Source: Patescibacteria group bacterium
GTDB lineage: Bacteria; Patescibacteriota; Patescibacteriia; Patescibacteriales; UBA12465
Length of the DNA stretch: 56,542 nt
Reading direction: 5' to 3'
Assembly: GCA_028692765.1 (NCBI GenBank)
Contig: JAQUWT010000006.1
Coordinates: 1 to 56,542, forward strand
The notes under the pieces are model-generated. The model ran no database searches. It saw only the letters and a program-made list of their open reading frames with translations, and was not told the DNA's origin. This document shows, in pieces, positions 41,559 through 49,629 of this stretch. Made by a program: the position numbers and the translations under genes. Positions within the stretch are counted from its first letter, which is position 1. Each line of letters starts with the position of its first letter.

Positions 41559-42713
41559 GCGTGTTCCCCGCTTGCGGCCGTAATTAGCAAAACGATGTGA
41601 TTCTTCCCTTACCCGCAATAAGACGGGTTTAAGCGATGTTGCTAAATCTTTAAAGTTCTGTTTGACGCCCTTGGGGAAAACTAACTTATCGCCGCCAAAT
41701 TTGGATACACCCACTAAGGGCAAGATAATGTTGAGCTTGCTTAATTCTCTGCTTAAGAAGCTGATTTGCGGGCTGCCGCCGTCAATCATTATCATCTCTG
41801 CCTGCGGCCATTCTTGATGGCGGTAGCGGCGTTTCAGGGCTTCCAAGAGCGCGCGTTCATCGTCTCCGGCCGGGGCTTCCTTAATTTTAAATAAGCGATA
41901 TTCGCTTGCTTGTCTTTCGCCGTTTATAAAGACCACCATGGAAGCATAGCTCTCCTTTCCCTGGAAATGGGAAATATCATAGCCTTCAATGCGCTTAAGT
42001 CGGGGAGACTGCAAATCAGCTTCTTGGCTGAGCAGGGATACTTCTTGGAGATGGCGCAAGGCTTTGGCTTGTTCCGGATTATCTTTTTCCAATTTTAATA
42101 AAAGGCGCTGGCGTTCGCCGCCAAGAATCAACATCAGTTTTTTAATATTTCTTTTATATTCTTGTGAGCTGACGGCATCAATGCAGGCTCCGGGGCAAAG
42201 GCCGATTTGATAATCAAAACAAGCCTTTCCCTGATGCGGTCGGCAAGTGCCGTAGGGAAATATTTTGCGCAGCAAGCGTAAAGCGTTGCTGATTAAACGG
42301 TATGATTGGTAGGGACCGAAAAGCTTATAGTTGCGCGCGGGAAACTTTTTTAAGTCTTGGCCGCGAATAATTATCGGTTTTGGATATTCTTCTTTGGGAT
42401 TAATGGCAATATAGACGAAAGACCGGTCATCGCGATCGACAATATTATATTTAGGCCAGTATTTTTTGATGTTTGCCGCTTCTAAGATAATTGCTTCCAA
42501 TAGGCTTTCACAGACAATAAATTTTAAATCTTTCGCCTGCGCTACCATCTCGGCAATGCGCGAATCTATCCTTTTTTGAAAATATTGGCTCAAGCGATTT
42601 TTTAAATTTACCGCTCTGCCCACGTAAAGCACTTCCCCTTTTGGTCCATGCCAAAAATAGACGCCAGGCGTTTTGGGGACATTTTTTAAAATTGTTTGTA
42701 GCGGGTGGAGCAT
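41544..42713 (-). CDS. uvrC: Short UvrC-type excinuclease subunit
   Basis: 389 aa against about 600 for classic UvrC. The N-terminal GIY-YIG nuclease (TPGVYFWHGPKGEVLYVGRAVNLKNRL) makes the 3' cut. A Cys cluster (CRPHQGKACFDYQIGLCPGAC) follows. The RNase H-like domain for the 5' cut has DISHFQGKESYASMVVF and MIDGG. The UVR (UvrB-binding) segment is shortened to about one helix (near 205-230), and the C-terminal helix-hairpin-helix pair is missing; the protein ends soon after SHRFANYGRKR. It follows ogt by two bases. Confidence 0.9.
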   Translation of the reverse strand: MLHPLQTILKNVPKTPGVYFWHGPKGEVLYVGRAVNLKNRLSQYFQKRIDSRIAEMVAQAKDLKFIVCESLLEAIILEAANIKKYWPKYNIVDRDDRSFVYIAINPKEEYPKPIIIRGQDLKKFPARNYKLFGPYQSYRLISNALRLLRKIFPYGTCRPHQGKACFDYQIGLCPGACIDAVSSQEYKRNIKKLMLILGGERQRLLLKLEKDNPEQAKALRHLQEVSLLSQEADLQSPRLKRIEGYDISHFQGKESYASMVVFINGERQASEYRLFKIKEAPAGDDERALLEALKRRYRHQEWPQAEMIMIDGGSPQISFLSRELSKLNIILPLVGVSKFGGDKLVFPKGVKQNFKDLATSLKPVLLRVREESHRFANYGRKRGTRLTIS

Positions 42714-42715
42714 TT

Positions 42716-43045
42716 TTATTTGATTGAAGTTGCTTGATATATTTTTAAGTCTATTTTTCCGTCTTTTATGTTAACCCCTTCTTGTTTCAAGAGCTTAGCT
42801 TTTTTAGAACTACCGCCAGCGAAACCGCCAATTTCCCCATTACCTTTAATTACTCGATGACAAGGTACTTGCGGCGCAAAGGGATTATTATGCAGAGCCC
42901 GGCCGACAGCCCGAGTCGCTTTTGGCTTTTTTATAGCCTGAGCGATTTGGCCATAAGTGGCTACTTGGCCAGTTTTAATTTTGCCGGTTATCTGATAAAC
43001 CTGCTGGGCAAAAGGGCTAATTTTGATGTTTTTCTCTGATTTCAT
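42716..43045 (-). CDS. ogt: Methylated-DNA-protein cysteine methyltransferase
   Basis: 109-aa alkyltransferase domain with the active-site PCHRVI motif near residue 61, the helix-turn-helix segment (YGQIAQAIKKPKATRAVGRAL) and the GGFAGG loop. It removes alkyl groups from O6-guanine by self-alkylation, or belongs to the DNA-binding-only MGMT-like group if other residues are lost; the Cys is present here. It forms a two-gene repair unit with uvrC. Confidence 0.93.
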   Translation of the reverse strand: MKSEKNIKISPFAQQVYQITGKIKTGQVATYGQIAQAIKKPKATRAVGRALHNNPFAPQVPCHRVIKGNGEIGGFAGGSSKKAKLLKQEGVNIKDGKIDLKIYQATSIK

Positions 43046-43059
43046 GTGTATTTTTTAAC

Positions 43060-43088
43060 TTGACAAATTTTATTTTAAGAATTAAGAT
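43060..43088 (+). promoter_or_regulatory. Plus-strand promoter with no gene downstream
   Basis: TTGACA (43060-43065), 17 nt, TAAGAT (43083-43088). Transcription would start near 43095 and run into about 300 nt without an open frame, up to a plus-strand terminator at 43385-43417. Confidence 0.7.
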
Positions 43089-43096
43089 AGGGTCAA
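43067..43096 (-). promoter_or_regulatory. ogt-uvrC promoter, face to face with the plus-strand one
   Basis: On minus, TTGACC (43091-43096), 18 nt, TAAAAT (43067-43072). Start near 43060, 15 nt before the ogt ATG. It overlaps the plus promoter completely, so the two should exclude each other. Confidence 0.6.
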
Positions 43097-43417
43097 GTTG
43101 CTAGGAATAAGCTGTTTATAAAAAATTGATTCCGAAGGATTGCGAGCATATATCAAGCTATTCAGCTTGTATAAAATTATCCTCCCTCCTTAAAAAGTCT
43201 AAAAATATATAGACACCTTACCCTACAGATAAAACAACTACTATCCCCAAAGGACTTAAGGCACCGACACTTTCACTTTGTCCGTAAATCAGGTCGAGAA
43301 AATAAAAGGTACTTGTGTATCTGCAGCCAACTTATTTATTTTTTTCGTTCTTTATTTTTTAAGCCTCAACGCTAATCGGGGGCCGGCCGGACATATCAAT
43401 GCCCGGCCTTTTTCTTT
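43095..43417 (+). ncRNA. Candidate noncoding RNA of about 320 nt, class unknown
   Basis: This unit is bounded by a near-consensus promoter and an intrinsic terminator: GGCCGG (43385-43390) with CCGGCC (43403-43408) plus TTTTTCTTT. It contains no ATG-started frame on plus before the terminator. Internal hairpins include CAAGCT/AGCTTG (43154-43169) and GTCTA/TAGAC (43197-43214). I looked for hallmark sequences of tmRNA, RNase P RNA and SRP RNA and did not find them. The terminator lies partly in the last codons of uvrA, so the RNA would be antisense to the uvrA mRNA end. Confidence 0.5.
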
Positions 43418-45924
43418 GGTGCAAGCATTTCTTGTAAATACTGGCCGGTAAGGCTGTGAGGATTGGCGGCGATTTCTTCCGGTGTGCCTGCGGCCACTAT
43501 CTTGCCGCCTTTATCGCCGCCGTCCGGACCCAAGTCAATGATATAATCCATTGACTTGAGCATGTGCAGATTATGTTCTATAACCAAGACCGAATTCCCC
43601 TTTTCCACCAATTGGTTCAAGACCTTAAGTAGCATGGCAATATCATAATAGTGTAGGCCGGTCGTCGGCTCGTCCAATAGATAAAGGCTGCGCTTGCCTA
43701 AAGTATGGGTCAGCTCTTTGCCTATTTTTATCCTCTGTGCTTCCCCGCCGGAAAGAGTGGTGGCCGATTGTCCTAATTTAAGATAGCCCAGTCCGACCGA
43801 TTGCAGGACTTTGAGCTTGTCCGTTATATAATAATTGCCCTCAAACAGTTCTATCGCCTCGTCAATCGTCATTTCCAAAACATCGGCGATATTCTTGCCT
43901 TTGTATTTTACTTGCAAGGTTTCGCGATTGAAGCGGCGGCCGCGGCAGACTTCGCATTCTACTAATACCGGCGGCAAAAAGTGCATTTCAATCAGATTGG
44001 AGCCGGCGCCTTCGCAAGCCTCACAGCGCCCCCCGGGGCGGTTGAAAGAAAAGCGGGAGATGGAATAGGCTCTTTCTTTAGCAGCCGGCAATTCGGCGAA
44101 GAAATCCCGTATGGGCGTAAATATGCCGGTATAGGTCGCCGGATTGGAACGGGGCGTTCGGCCGATTGGTGACTGGTCGATAACGACAATTTTATTGATG
44201 TATTCCGCACCCTTTATTTCTGCAACCCCTTTAAGATTGTTTTTTTTGCCGGGGTTGTTTTTGATATAAGATAAATTTTTATATAAAACATCATACAGCA
44301 AAGACGATTTACCGGAACCGGAAACGCCGCTGATACCGACTAGTCTGCCCAGAGGTATTTCCGCTCTTACATTTTTTAAATTGTTCACTTTAGCGCCGAT
44401 AATTTTCAGGCTGCCGTGATTTTGGCTGCGTCTTTTTTCGGGTAAGGATATTTCTTGGTGGCCGCTTAAATATTGCAAAGTCATCGATTGGCTGCCCGGT
44501 TTTTTCTCTTCGGCCGCCAGCAGTTTTTTGGTTTCGCCCATAGCTTCGATTTGGCCGCCATGAACGCCGGCAAGAGGGCCTAAATCGAGAAGATAATCGG
44601 AAGCCAAAATGGTGCGCTCGTCGTGTTCGACAATTATTACGGTGTTATTTTTATCTCTAAGCGTCTTTAATGTCTGGATTAAGCGGTCGGTATCGCGTTC
44701 GTGCAGGCCGATAGTCGGTTCGTCCAAAACATAGAGAGTGCGGGAAAGCTGGGAACCGATTTGGGAAGACAAACGGATGCGCTGAGCTTCGCCGCCGGAT
44801 AGGCTTTCCGCTTCCCTTTCCAAAGACAGATAATTCAAGCCGACTTTGTTTAAAAAATCCAAGCGGTTCAATATCTGCGCGATGACGTTATCGGCAATCG
44901 CCAGCTGGCGCTTATTCATCTTCTGATAATATTTCCAGAAGAAATCATAGGCTTTATCCAAGCTGAGACGGCTTAGTTCTGCCATGTTTTTACCGGCGAT
45001 GCGCACTGATAGGGCCTCCGGCCTCAGTCTTTGCCCTTGGCATTCCGGGCAAGGTTTGTCGGCTGAAAATCCAATTTTTCCCAAGCCGAAGCATTGCGGA
45101 CAAGCGCCGTGGGGAGAATTGAAAGAAAAAAGCCTCGGTTCTACTTCCGGGAAAGCAAAACTGTCGTTCGGGCAGGTCCAATTTGAAGACAGAAGAAATT
45201 CATTTTTCTGGAATTTAACAATGACCAAGCCTTGGCTATATTGCAGGGCGTTTTCTACCGCTTCAAAAAGCCGGCCTTCATCGTTTAGCATCACTTTGTC
45301 TATAACTATTTCCAAATCATGTTTTTGCTTGGCGTTAAGCTTGACCGGTTCCCGCAAGCTTTTTATCTCTCCGTCAATTCGCGCTTCCCCGTATCCCAAA
45401 GCCAAATAGTCGTACAAGAGCTGATAGTATTCACCTTTTCGTCCGCGCACTACCGGACTTAGAATAACAGCATATTCTTCTTGATATTCTTGGCCTCGGG
45501 AAATAATGATATCAATCATTTCTTCCAGGGTAAGTTTTTCTATCTTGACGCCGCAATGAGGGCAAAAAACTTCCCCTACCCGGGCATAAAGAACGCGGAG
45601 ATAATCATGGATTTCGGTTAAAGTGCCGACAGTCGAGCGGGGATTGTGCGATAGAGCTTTCTGGTCAATGGAAATAGCGGGCGCCAATCCCAGAATTTCA
45701 TCGACATCAGCCGGTTTTTTCTGACCCAAAAATTGGCGCATATAGGGCGAGAGCGATTCGACATACTGTCTTTGCCCTTCGGCAAAAATGGTATCAAAAG
45801 CCAGCGACGATTTGCCGCTACCAGAAACGCCGGTAATTACCGTCAAACTATTATGCGGTATTTCCAGGTTGATATTTTTTAAATTGTGCATCCGCGCGCC
45901 GCGAATGATAATTTTATCTTGCAT
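43396..45924 (-). CDS. uvrA: Excinuclease ABC subunit A
   Basis: 842-aa ATPase that finds DNA damage and loads UvrB; about 100 residues shorter than E. coli UvrA. Both ABC modules are intact: Walker A GVSGSGKSS twice (near residues 32 and 525) and signatures SLSGGEAQRI and TLSGGEAQRI. Zinc modules are seen as CPHC, CPQCFGLG/CPECQG and CEACEGAG/CEVCRG. The stop is TGA. It follows the NUDIX gene by eight bases, so uvrB-NUDIX-uvrA is one operon. Confidence 0.97.
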   Translation of the reverse strand: MQDKIIIRGARMHNLKNINLEIPHNSLTVITGVSGSGKSSLAFDTIFAEGQRQYVESLSPYMRQFLGQKKPADVDEILGLAPAISIDQKALSHNPRSTVGTLTEIHDYLRVLYARVGEVFCPHCGVKIEKLTLEEMIDIIISRGQEYQEEYAVILSPVVRGRKGEYYQLLYDYLALGYGEARIDGEIKSLREPVKLNAKQKHDLEIVIDKVMLNDEGRLFEAVENALQYSQGLVIVKFQKNEFLLSSNWTCPNDSFAFPEVEPRLFSFNSPHGACPQCFGLGKIGFSADKPCPECQGQRLRPEALSVRIAGKNMAELSRLSLDKAYDFFWKYYQKMNKRQLAIADNVIAQILNRLDFLNKVGLNYLSLEREAESLSGGEAQRIRLSSQIGSQLSRTLYVLDEPTIGLHERDTDRLIQTLKTLRDKNNTVIIVEHDERTILASDYLLDLGPLAGVHGGQIEAMGETKKLLAAEEKKPGSQSMTLQYLSGHQEISLPEKRRSQNHGSLKIIGAKVNNLKNVRAEIPLGRLVGISGVSGSGKSSLLYDVLYKNLSYIKNNPGKKNNLKGVAEIKGAEYINKIVVIDQSPIGRTPRSNPATYTGIFTPIRDFFAELPAAKERAYSISRFSFNRPGGRCEACEGAGSNLIEMHFLPPVLVECEVCRGRRFNRETLQVKYKGKNIADVLEMTIDEAIELFEGNYYITDKLKVLQSVGLGYLKLGQSATTLSGGEAQRIKIGKELTHTLGKRSLYLLDEPTTGLHYYDIAMLLKVLNQLVEKGNSVLVIEHNLHMLKSMDYIIDLGPDGGDKGGKIVAAGTPEEIAANPHSLTGQYLQEMLAPKKKAGH

Positions 45925-45932
45925 TTTTTTTA

Positions 45933-46367
45933 CTATAAATTACCGTAAATTTTTTCGGCGAGATAGCGCTTAATCATTAAACCGGTGGCTTCAAAAATAG
46001 GTTCCGGTAAATTATTCAAATCGAACCATTCCCATTTTTCCCATTTTTCTGGTTCTGTGATTTTTGGTTCGCCGAAGCTTGCGTGCGCCAAAAAGCCGAC
46101 ATTAACATAGTGCTTCCCTTTGTCTAAACTTCCCATCTCATCCGCCAGCGATACTAGCTCTAATTCCGATATCTCAAGTCCAGTTTCCTCTTTGGTTTCA
46201 CGTATGGCCGCTTCCGCCATCGTTTCTCCAAATTCCAAGTGGCCACCCGGGAAACTCCAAGTTCCCTCTCCGTATGGTGATTTGCGCAAGCCCATAAGAA
46301 CTTGGTCTTGGTTATTTTTTACCATTACGCCCACGCCTACGAGTGGGCGAATCTTTTCGATTGTCAT
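45933..46367 (-). CDS. NUDIX hydrolase between uvrB and uvrA
   Basis: 144 aa with an excellent NUDIX box (GHLEFGETMAEAAIR, then ETKEETGL) near residues 38-60. The pattern WEKWEWFDLNNLP near the C-terminus is common in MutT-like dCTP/8-oxo-dGTP or nucleotide-sugar hydrolases. The ATG at 46367 was preferred over one 120 bases upstream because the family begins at VGVGVMV; the start lies inside uvrB, a 56-nt overlap in another frame. Placement with uvrAB suggests nucleotide-pool cleaning (inference). Confidence 0.9.
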   Translation of the reverse strand: MTIEKIRPLVGVGVMVKNNQDQVLMGLRKSPYGEGTWSFPGGHLEFGETMAEAAIRETKEETGLEISELELVSLADEMGSLDKGKHYVNVGFLAHASFGEPKITEPEKWEKWEWFDLNNLPEPIFEATGLMIKRYLAEKIYGNL

Positions 46368-48249
46368 ATTTTTGCGGCTTATGTTTATTCTGTTTAAAAT
46401 ATTCATTCTCCTCTCTTTCCTCTTCCAGCCCCAGCATGCTTTCAATTTTTTTAATGACCGTTTTTGGCTGAATGCCATGTTTTTCATTGTAGGCTAATTG
46501 AAGTTTTCTTCTTCTGCTTGATTCCGCGATGGCCCGTTTCATCGAATCGGTTTCTTTATCGGCGTAAAGAATGATTTTGCCGGAGACGTTGCGGGCGGCG
46601 CGGCCCATGGTCTGCATCAGTGAAGTCTGGCTGCGCAAAAAGCCTTCGCGGTCGGCATCTAAAATCGCCACCAAGGTGACTTCCGGTAAGTCTAGGCCTT
46701 CGCGCAATAAATTGACGCCGATTAAGACATCGAAGACGCCTTCACGAAAAGCTTTTAAGATATCGGTGCGCTCGAAGGTTTTTACGTCGGAATGCAGATA
46801 ATTGGCCTTGATGTTTTTGTTATTCAGATAAAGGCTCAAGTCTTCCGCTTGTTTTTTGGTTAAAGTATTGATAATCACCCGTTCGCCTTTAGCCGCCAAT
46901 TTTTCCGCCTCTTTAACGATGTCGTTAATCTGGCTGTAATCGGTTTTCTGGTCATAAACCGGCCGGATTTCAATTTCCGGGTCGACTAGCCCGGTTGGCC
47001 TGATAATCTGCTCGACAATTTGCTTAGAATGCTCTTTTTCGTAATCGCCCGGGGTGGCGGTAGTGCAGATTACTTGTCCGACTCTTTTTTGGAATTCGGT
47101 AAATTTCAAGGGGCGGTTATCCAGAGCGCTGGGCAGGCGCCAGCCGAATTTAACCAAAGTATCCTTGCGGGCGCGGTCGCCGTTATACATGCCCCGTATC
47201 TGCGGAATCGCGATGTGAGATTCGTCAATTATTGTTAGAAAGTCCGGTTTACCGTCTTTGAGGGGAAAATAGCTTAAAAGCGGGTCTGGAGCCTCTCCGG
47301 CGAGTTTACCCGATAGATGCCGCGAGTAATTTTCAATTCCATGGCAATAACCGAGAGTGTGCAGCATTTCTAAATCATAACGAGTCCGCCGCTCCAGCCT
47401 TTCTGCTTCTAAAAATAATTCGTTTTTCTTAAAATAGGCCAGCCGGTCTTGCAGTTCTTCCTCAATATTTTTGATAGCTTGCTCAATTTGCGGCTGGGTG
47501 GAAATAAAATGCTTGGGCGGGAAAATAACAATTTCTTCTAAATTTTCTAGGATATTTTTAGTGGTATTATCGATGATATTTAGGCTTTTGACACTTTGCC
47601 CCTCTAAATCAAGACGATAGACCACATTTTCCGACATCGGCCTGATTTCAAAGACATCGCCTCTTACTCTAAATTGCCCGCGCTGGACTTCACCGTTTAC
47701 TCTTTCAAACTGCATAGATATCAGCTGTCTAATTAAATCTTGGCGGGTGATTACCTGCTCTGTTTCCATGTGCAAAGAAGCGCCCAGATAATTAAGAGGG
47801 ACGCCGAGATTATAGATGCAGGAAACTGAAGCAACAATAATGACGTCGCGGCGGCTAAGAAGAGCGGAAGTGGCACCGTGGCGCAATCTATCCATTTCTT
47901 CGTTAATCATCGCTTCTTTGTCGATATAAGTATCGGTAATGGGCAGATAGGCTTCCGGCTGATAATAATCATAATATGATACAAAGAAGTGAACAGCATT
48001 TTCCGGAAAGAAATTTTTATATTCCCGATATAATTGCGCCGCTAAAGCTTTATTGGGTGCAATCACTAAAGCCGGCTTATTGTAAGCGGCGATGACTTTA
48101 GCGGCAGTGAAAGTTTTGCCGGAGCCGGTAACGCCGAGTAAAGTTTGGTAATCGAAACCGGCCTCCAGTCCTTTTAGGAGTTTTTCTATGGCCTGCGGCT
48201 GGTCGCCGGCGGCTTCAAATTCGGATTTAAGCTTAAAAATATTAGCCAT
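46312..48249 (-). CDS. uvrB: Excinuclease ABC subunit B, lacking the C-terminal UVR domain
   Basis: 645-aa helicase-like damage verifier. It has Walker A GVTGSGKTF near residue 40, the beta-hairpin region YYDYYQPEAYLP near 94, IDESHIAIPQ near 335 and helicase motif VI (QTMGRAARN). The protein ends in a Lys/Arg/Asn-rich tail soon after IQPKTVIKKIESML, without the UVR helical hairpin that normally binds UvrC. The UvrC encoded nearby has also lost most of its UVR segment. An extended -10 (TGCTACATT, 48282-48290 on minus) precedes it. Confidence 0.96.
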   Translation of the reverse strand: MANIFKLKSEFEAAGDQPQAIEKLLKGLEAGFDYQTLLGVTGSGKTFTAAKVIAAYNKPALVIAPNKALAAQLYREYKNFFPENAVHFFVSYYDYYQPEAYLPITDTYIDKEAMINEEMDRLRHGATSALLSRRDVIIVASVSCIYNLGVPLNYLGASLHMETEQVITRQDLIRQLISMQFERVNGEVQRGQFRVRGDVFEIRPMSENVVYRLDLEGQSVKSLNIIDNTTKNILENLEEIVIFPPKHFISTQPQIEQAIKNIEEELQDRLAYFKKNELFLEAERLERRTRYDLEMLHTLGYCHGIENYSRHLSGKLAGEAPDPLLSYFPLKDGKPDFLTIIDESHIAIPQIRGMYNGDRARKDTLVKFGWRLPSALDNRPLKFTEFQKRVGQVICTTATPGDYEKEHSKQIVEQIIRPTGLVDPEIEIRPVYDQKTDYSQINDIVKEAEKLAAKGERVIINTLTKKQAEDLSLYLNNKNIKANYLHSDVKTFERTDILKAFREGVFDVLIGVNLLREGLDLPEVTLVAILDADREGFLRSQTSLMQTMGRAARNVSGKIILYADKETDSMKRAIAESSRRRKLQLAYNEKHGIQPKTVIKKIESMLGLEEEREENEYFKQNKHKPQKYDNRKDSPTRRRGRNGKK

Positions 48250-48294
48250 TGTTAGACTGAATTATTGGTTAATCTTTGCTTAATGTAGCATAAA

Positions 48295-48332
48295 ATTAAT
48301 AAAAAAACCAGCCCTTTTAATGTAAGGGCTGG
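48295..48332 (-). terminator. Intrinsic terminator of the 92-aa gene
   Basis: CCAGCCCTT (48308-48316) pairs with AAGGGCTGG (48324-48332). On minus it is followed by T7 and ATTAATTTTAT. Confidence 0.9.
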
Positions 48333-48355
48333 CGTTGCGGATTTCATAATGTAAA

Positions 48356-48634
48356 TCACTCCATTTTTTTTAATGGTAGTAAATACCCATTTTTAAATTT
48401 TACTGGCTGTTTGTCTTCAATCATTCTTGATAAGGTGTTTTGTATGTCGGGTAAATTCACTTCTAATGAATCTTTATTATCTTTTAAAGTATTTAAATCT
48501 ACCTCAATAATAAATGACCCTATAGAAGAGTTCAACTCAATTATCAAAAAACCATCTTTAATTTGGGAATAGCTAATAAATCCTGTTATCTCTTCCATGC
48601 CGCTTATATTTTTATTTGATTTTAAAGTTACCAT
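48356..48634 (-). CDS. Hypothetical protein, 92 aa
   Basis: Not recognised. It is a small acidic/mixed protein of beta-alpha character (GFLIIELNSSIGSFIIEVDLNTL), with no signal or membrane span. On minus a TATAAT ends seven nt before the ATG (48642-48647), so the transcript could be leaderless, but no -35 is visible. Own terminator downstream; base composition is more AT-rich than uvrB. Confidence 0.6.
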   Translation of the reverse strand: MVTLKSNKNISGMEEITGFISYSQIKDGFLIIELNSSIGSFIIEVDLNTLKDNKDSLEVNLPDIQNTLSRMIEDKQPVKFKNGYLLPLKKME

Positions 48635-48658
48635 AAAATATATTATAAGTCAAATAAA

Positions 48659-48682
48659 AAAACAGGCAGATGACTTCCTGTT
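48659..48682. terminator. Terminator after the second corA
   Basis: AACAGG (48661-48666) pairs with CCTGTT (48677-48682). On minus TTTTTTATTT follows. Confidence 0.75.
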
Positions 48683-48696
48683 TTTTAAATCTTCTA

Positions 48697-49629
48697 TTAT
48701 AACAATTTACGGCCGCGGAACACTAAGAAAAGAATACCGACTAATCCTAGAATAACGGCCATTATTCCCCAAAAAACATAAGGAGAGTTGGCAAAAGGAA
48801 GGCCAACGTTCATACCGTAGAAACTAGTAACCATGGTCGGCAGGGCTAAAACTACCGTCATTGCCGTTAGCAGTTTCATCGTGCGGTTGAGGCGGTTGGT
48901 GGAAATAACTTCATAGGCCTGACGAAGGTTGATGGAATTTGTCAGGTTTCTCTTGCTTCGTTCAATTAACTGGTCATTATGCAGGCGTAGATCTTCTAAG
49001 ATTTCCTCATCGTCGTGATAAAATTTAAGAGTTTTGCCGCTGGAAGTATTGCCTAAAATGTATTTGATAGGCAGTAAGGCGCTCAAAAATTCATTCAATA
49101 CGATTTCAAAATTGATAAAAGCGGCAATATCTTTTTCTCCTATTTGGTCCATGTTTAAAGAAAAATAATTTATCTTTTTATTAATTTTGGTCAGCATTTG
49201 ACTATAGTCGGCTTGGATTTCTCCAAAAATCTGCAGAAAGGATTTACTGCGCTGGGTGGTAAAAAAGTCTGAACGTTTGCGCAGGTCTTTAAAGAGAAAA
49301 TCTAAATCTTTCTTGGCGACCAGCATCAAGAAGTCATCACTAACAATAATTAAAAGTGGTAAAGTGCTGGTTCTGCGCCCTTCCTCGCTGGGAATGCGAG
49401 CAAAAGCATAAACAGCATTTTTTTCCACTTCCAGACGCGGAACTTCATAGGGGTCGAGCGCATCCGAAAGCAAGTCTCTTTCCAGTTTAAATTTATCCGC
49501 CAAAAAATCCAGCTCATCTTCACTAGGGCTGCTGACTAAAATCAAACTGCCGACGCGGTAGTCTTTCAAATCTTTAATCTGAGAATCTTTGATGCTTCTT
49601 TGGTAGTAGTTAATCATATCATTATTCAA
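48697..49629 (-). CDS. CorA family transporter, second copy
   Basis: 310-aa CorA-type protein with long cytoplasmic helices and two C-terminal membrane helices. The pore motif is in YGMNVGLPF near residue 271. It is clearly diverged from the CorA at 23459. Its start overlaps the end of the transglycosylase-like gene by eight bases, so it is translationally coupled as the third gene of the ldh unit. A role in Mg2+ or other divalent cation transport is inferred from family. Confidence 0.93.
   Translation of the reverse strand: MNNDMINYYQRSIKDSQIKDLKDYRVGSLILVSSPSEDELDFLADKFKLERDLLSDALDPYEVPRLEVEKNAVYAFARIPSEEGRRTSTLPLLIIVSDDFLMLVAKKDLDFLFKDLRKRSDFFTTQRSKSFLQIFGEIQADYSQMLTKINKKINYFSLNMDQIGEKDIAAFINFEIVLNEFLSALLPIKYILGNTSSGKTLKFYHDDEEILEDLRLHNDQLIERSKRNLTNSINLRQAYEVISTNRLNRTMKLLTAMTVVLALPTMVTSFYGMNVGLPFANSPYVFWGIMAVILGLVGILFLVFRGRKLL

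Noticed and set aside
43095-43417. tmRNA, RNase P RNA or SRP RNA at the orphan unit
   Set aside because: No tRNA-like ends or T-loop, no P4-type GAGGAAAGTCC block, and no SRP GGAAG tetraloop context could be found. The class remains open.
46368-46487. 40-residue extension of the NUDIX protein into uvrB
   Set aside because: It is Lys/Arg-rich out-of-frame uvrB sequence without family similarity.
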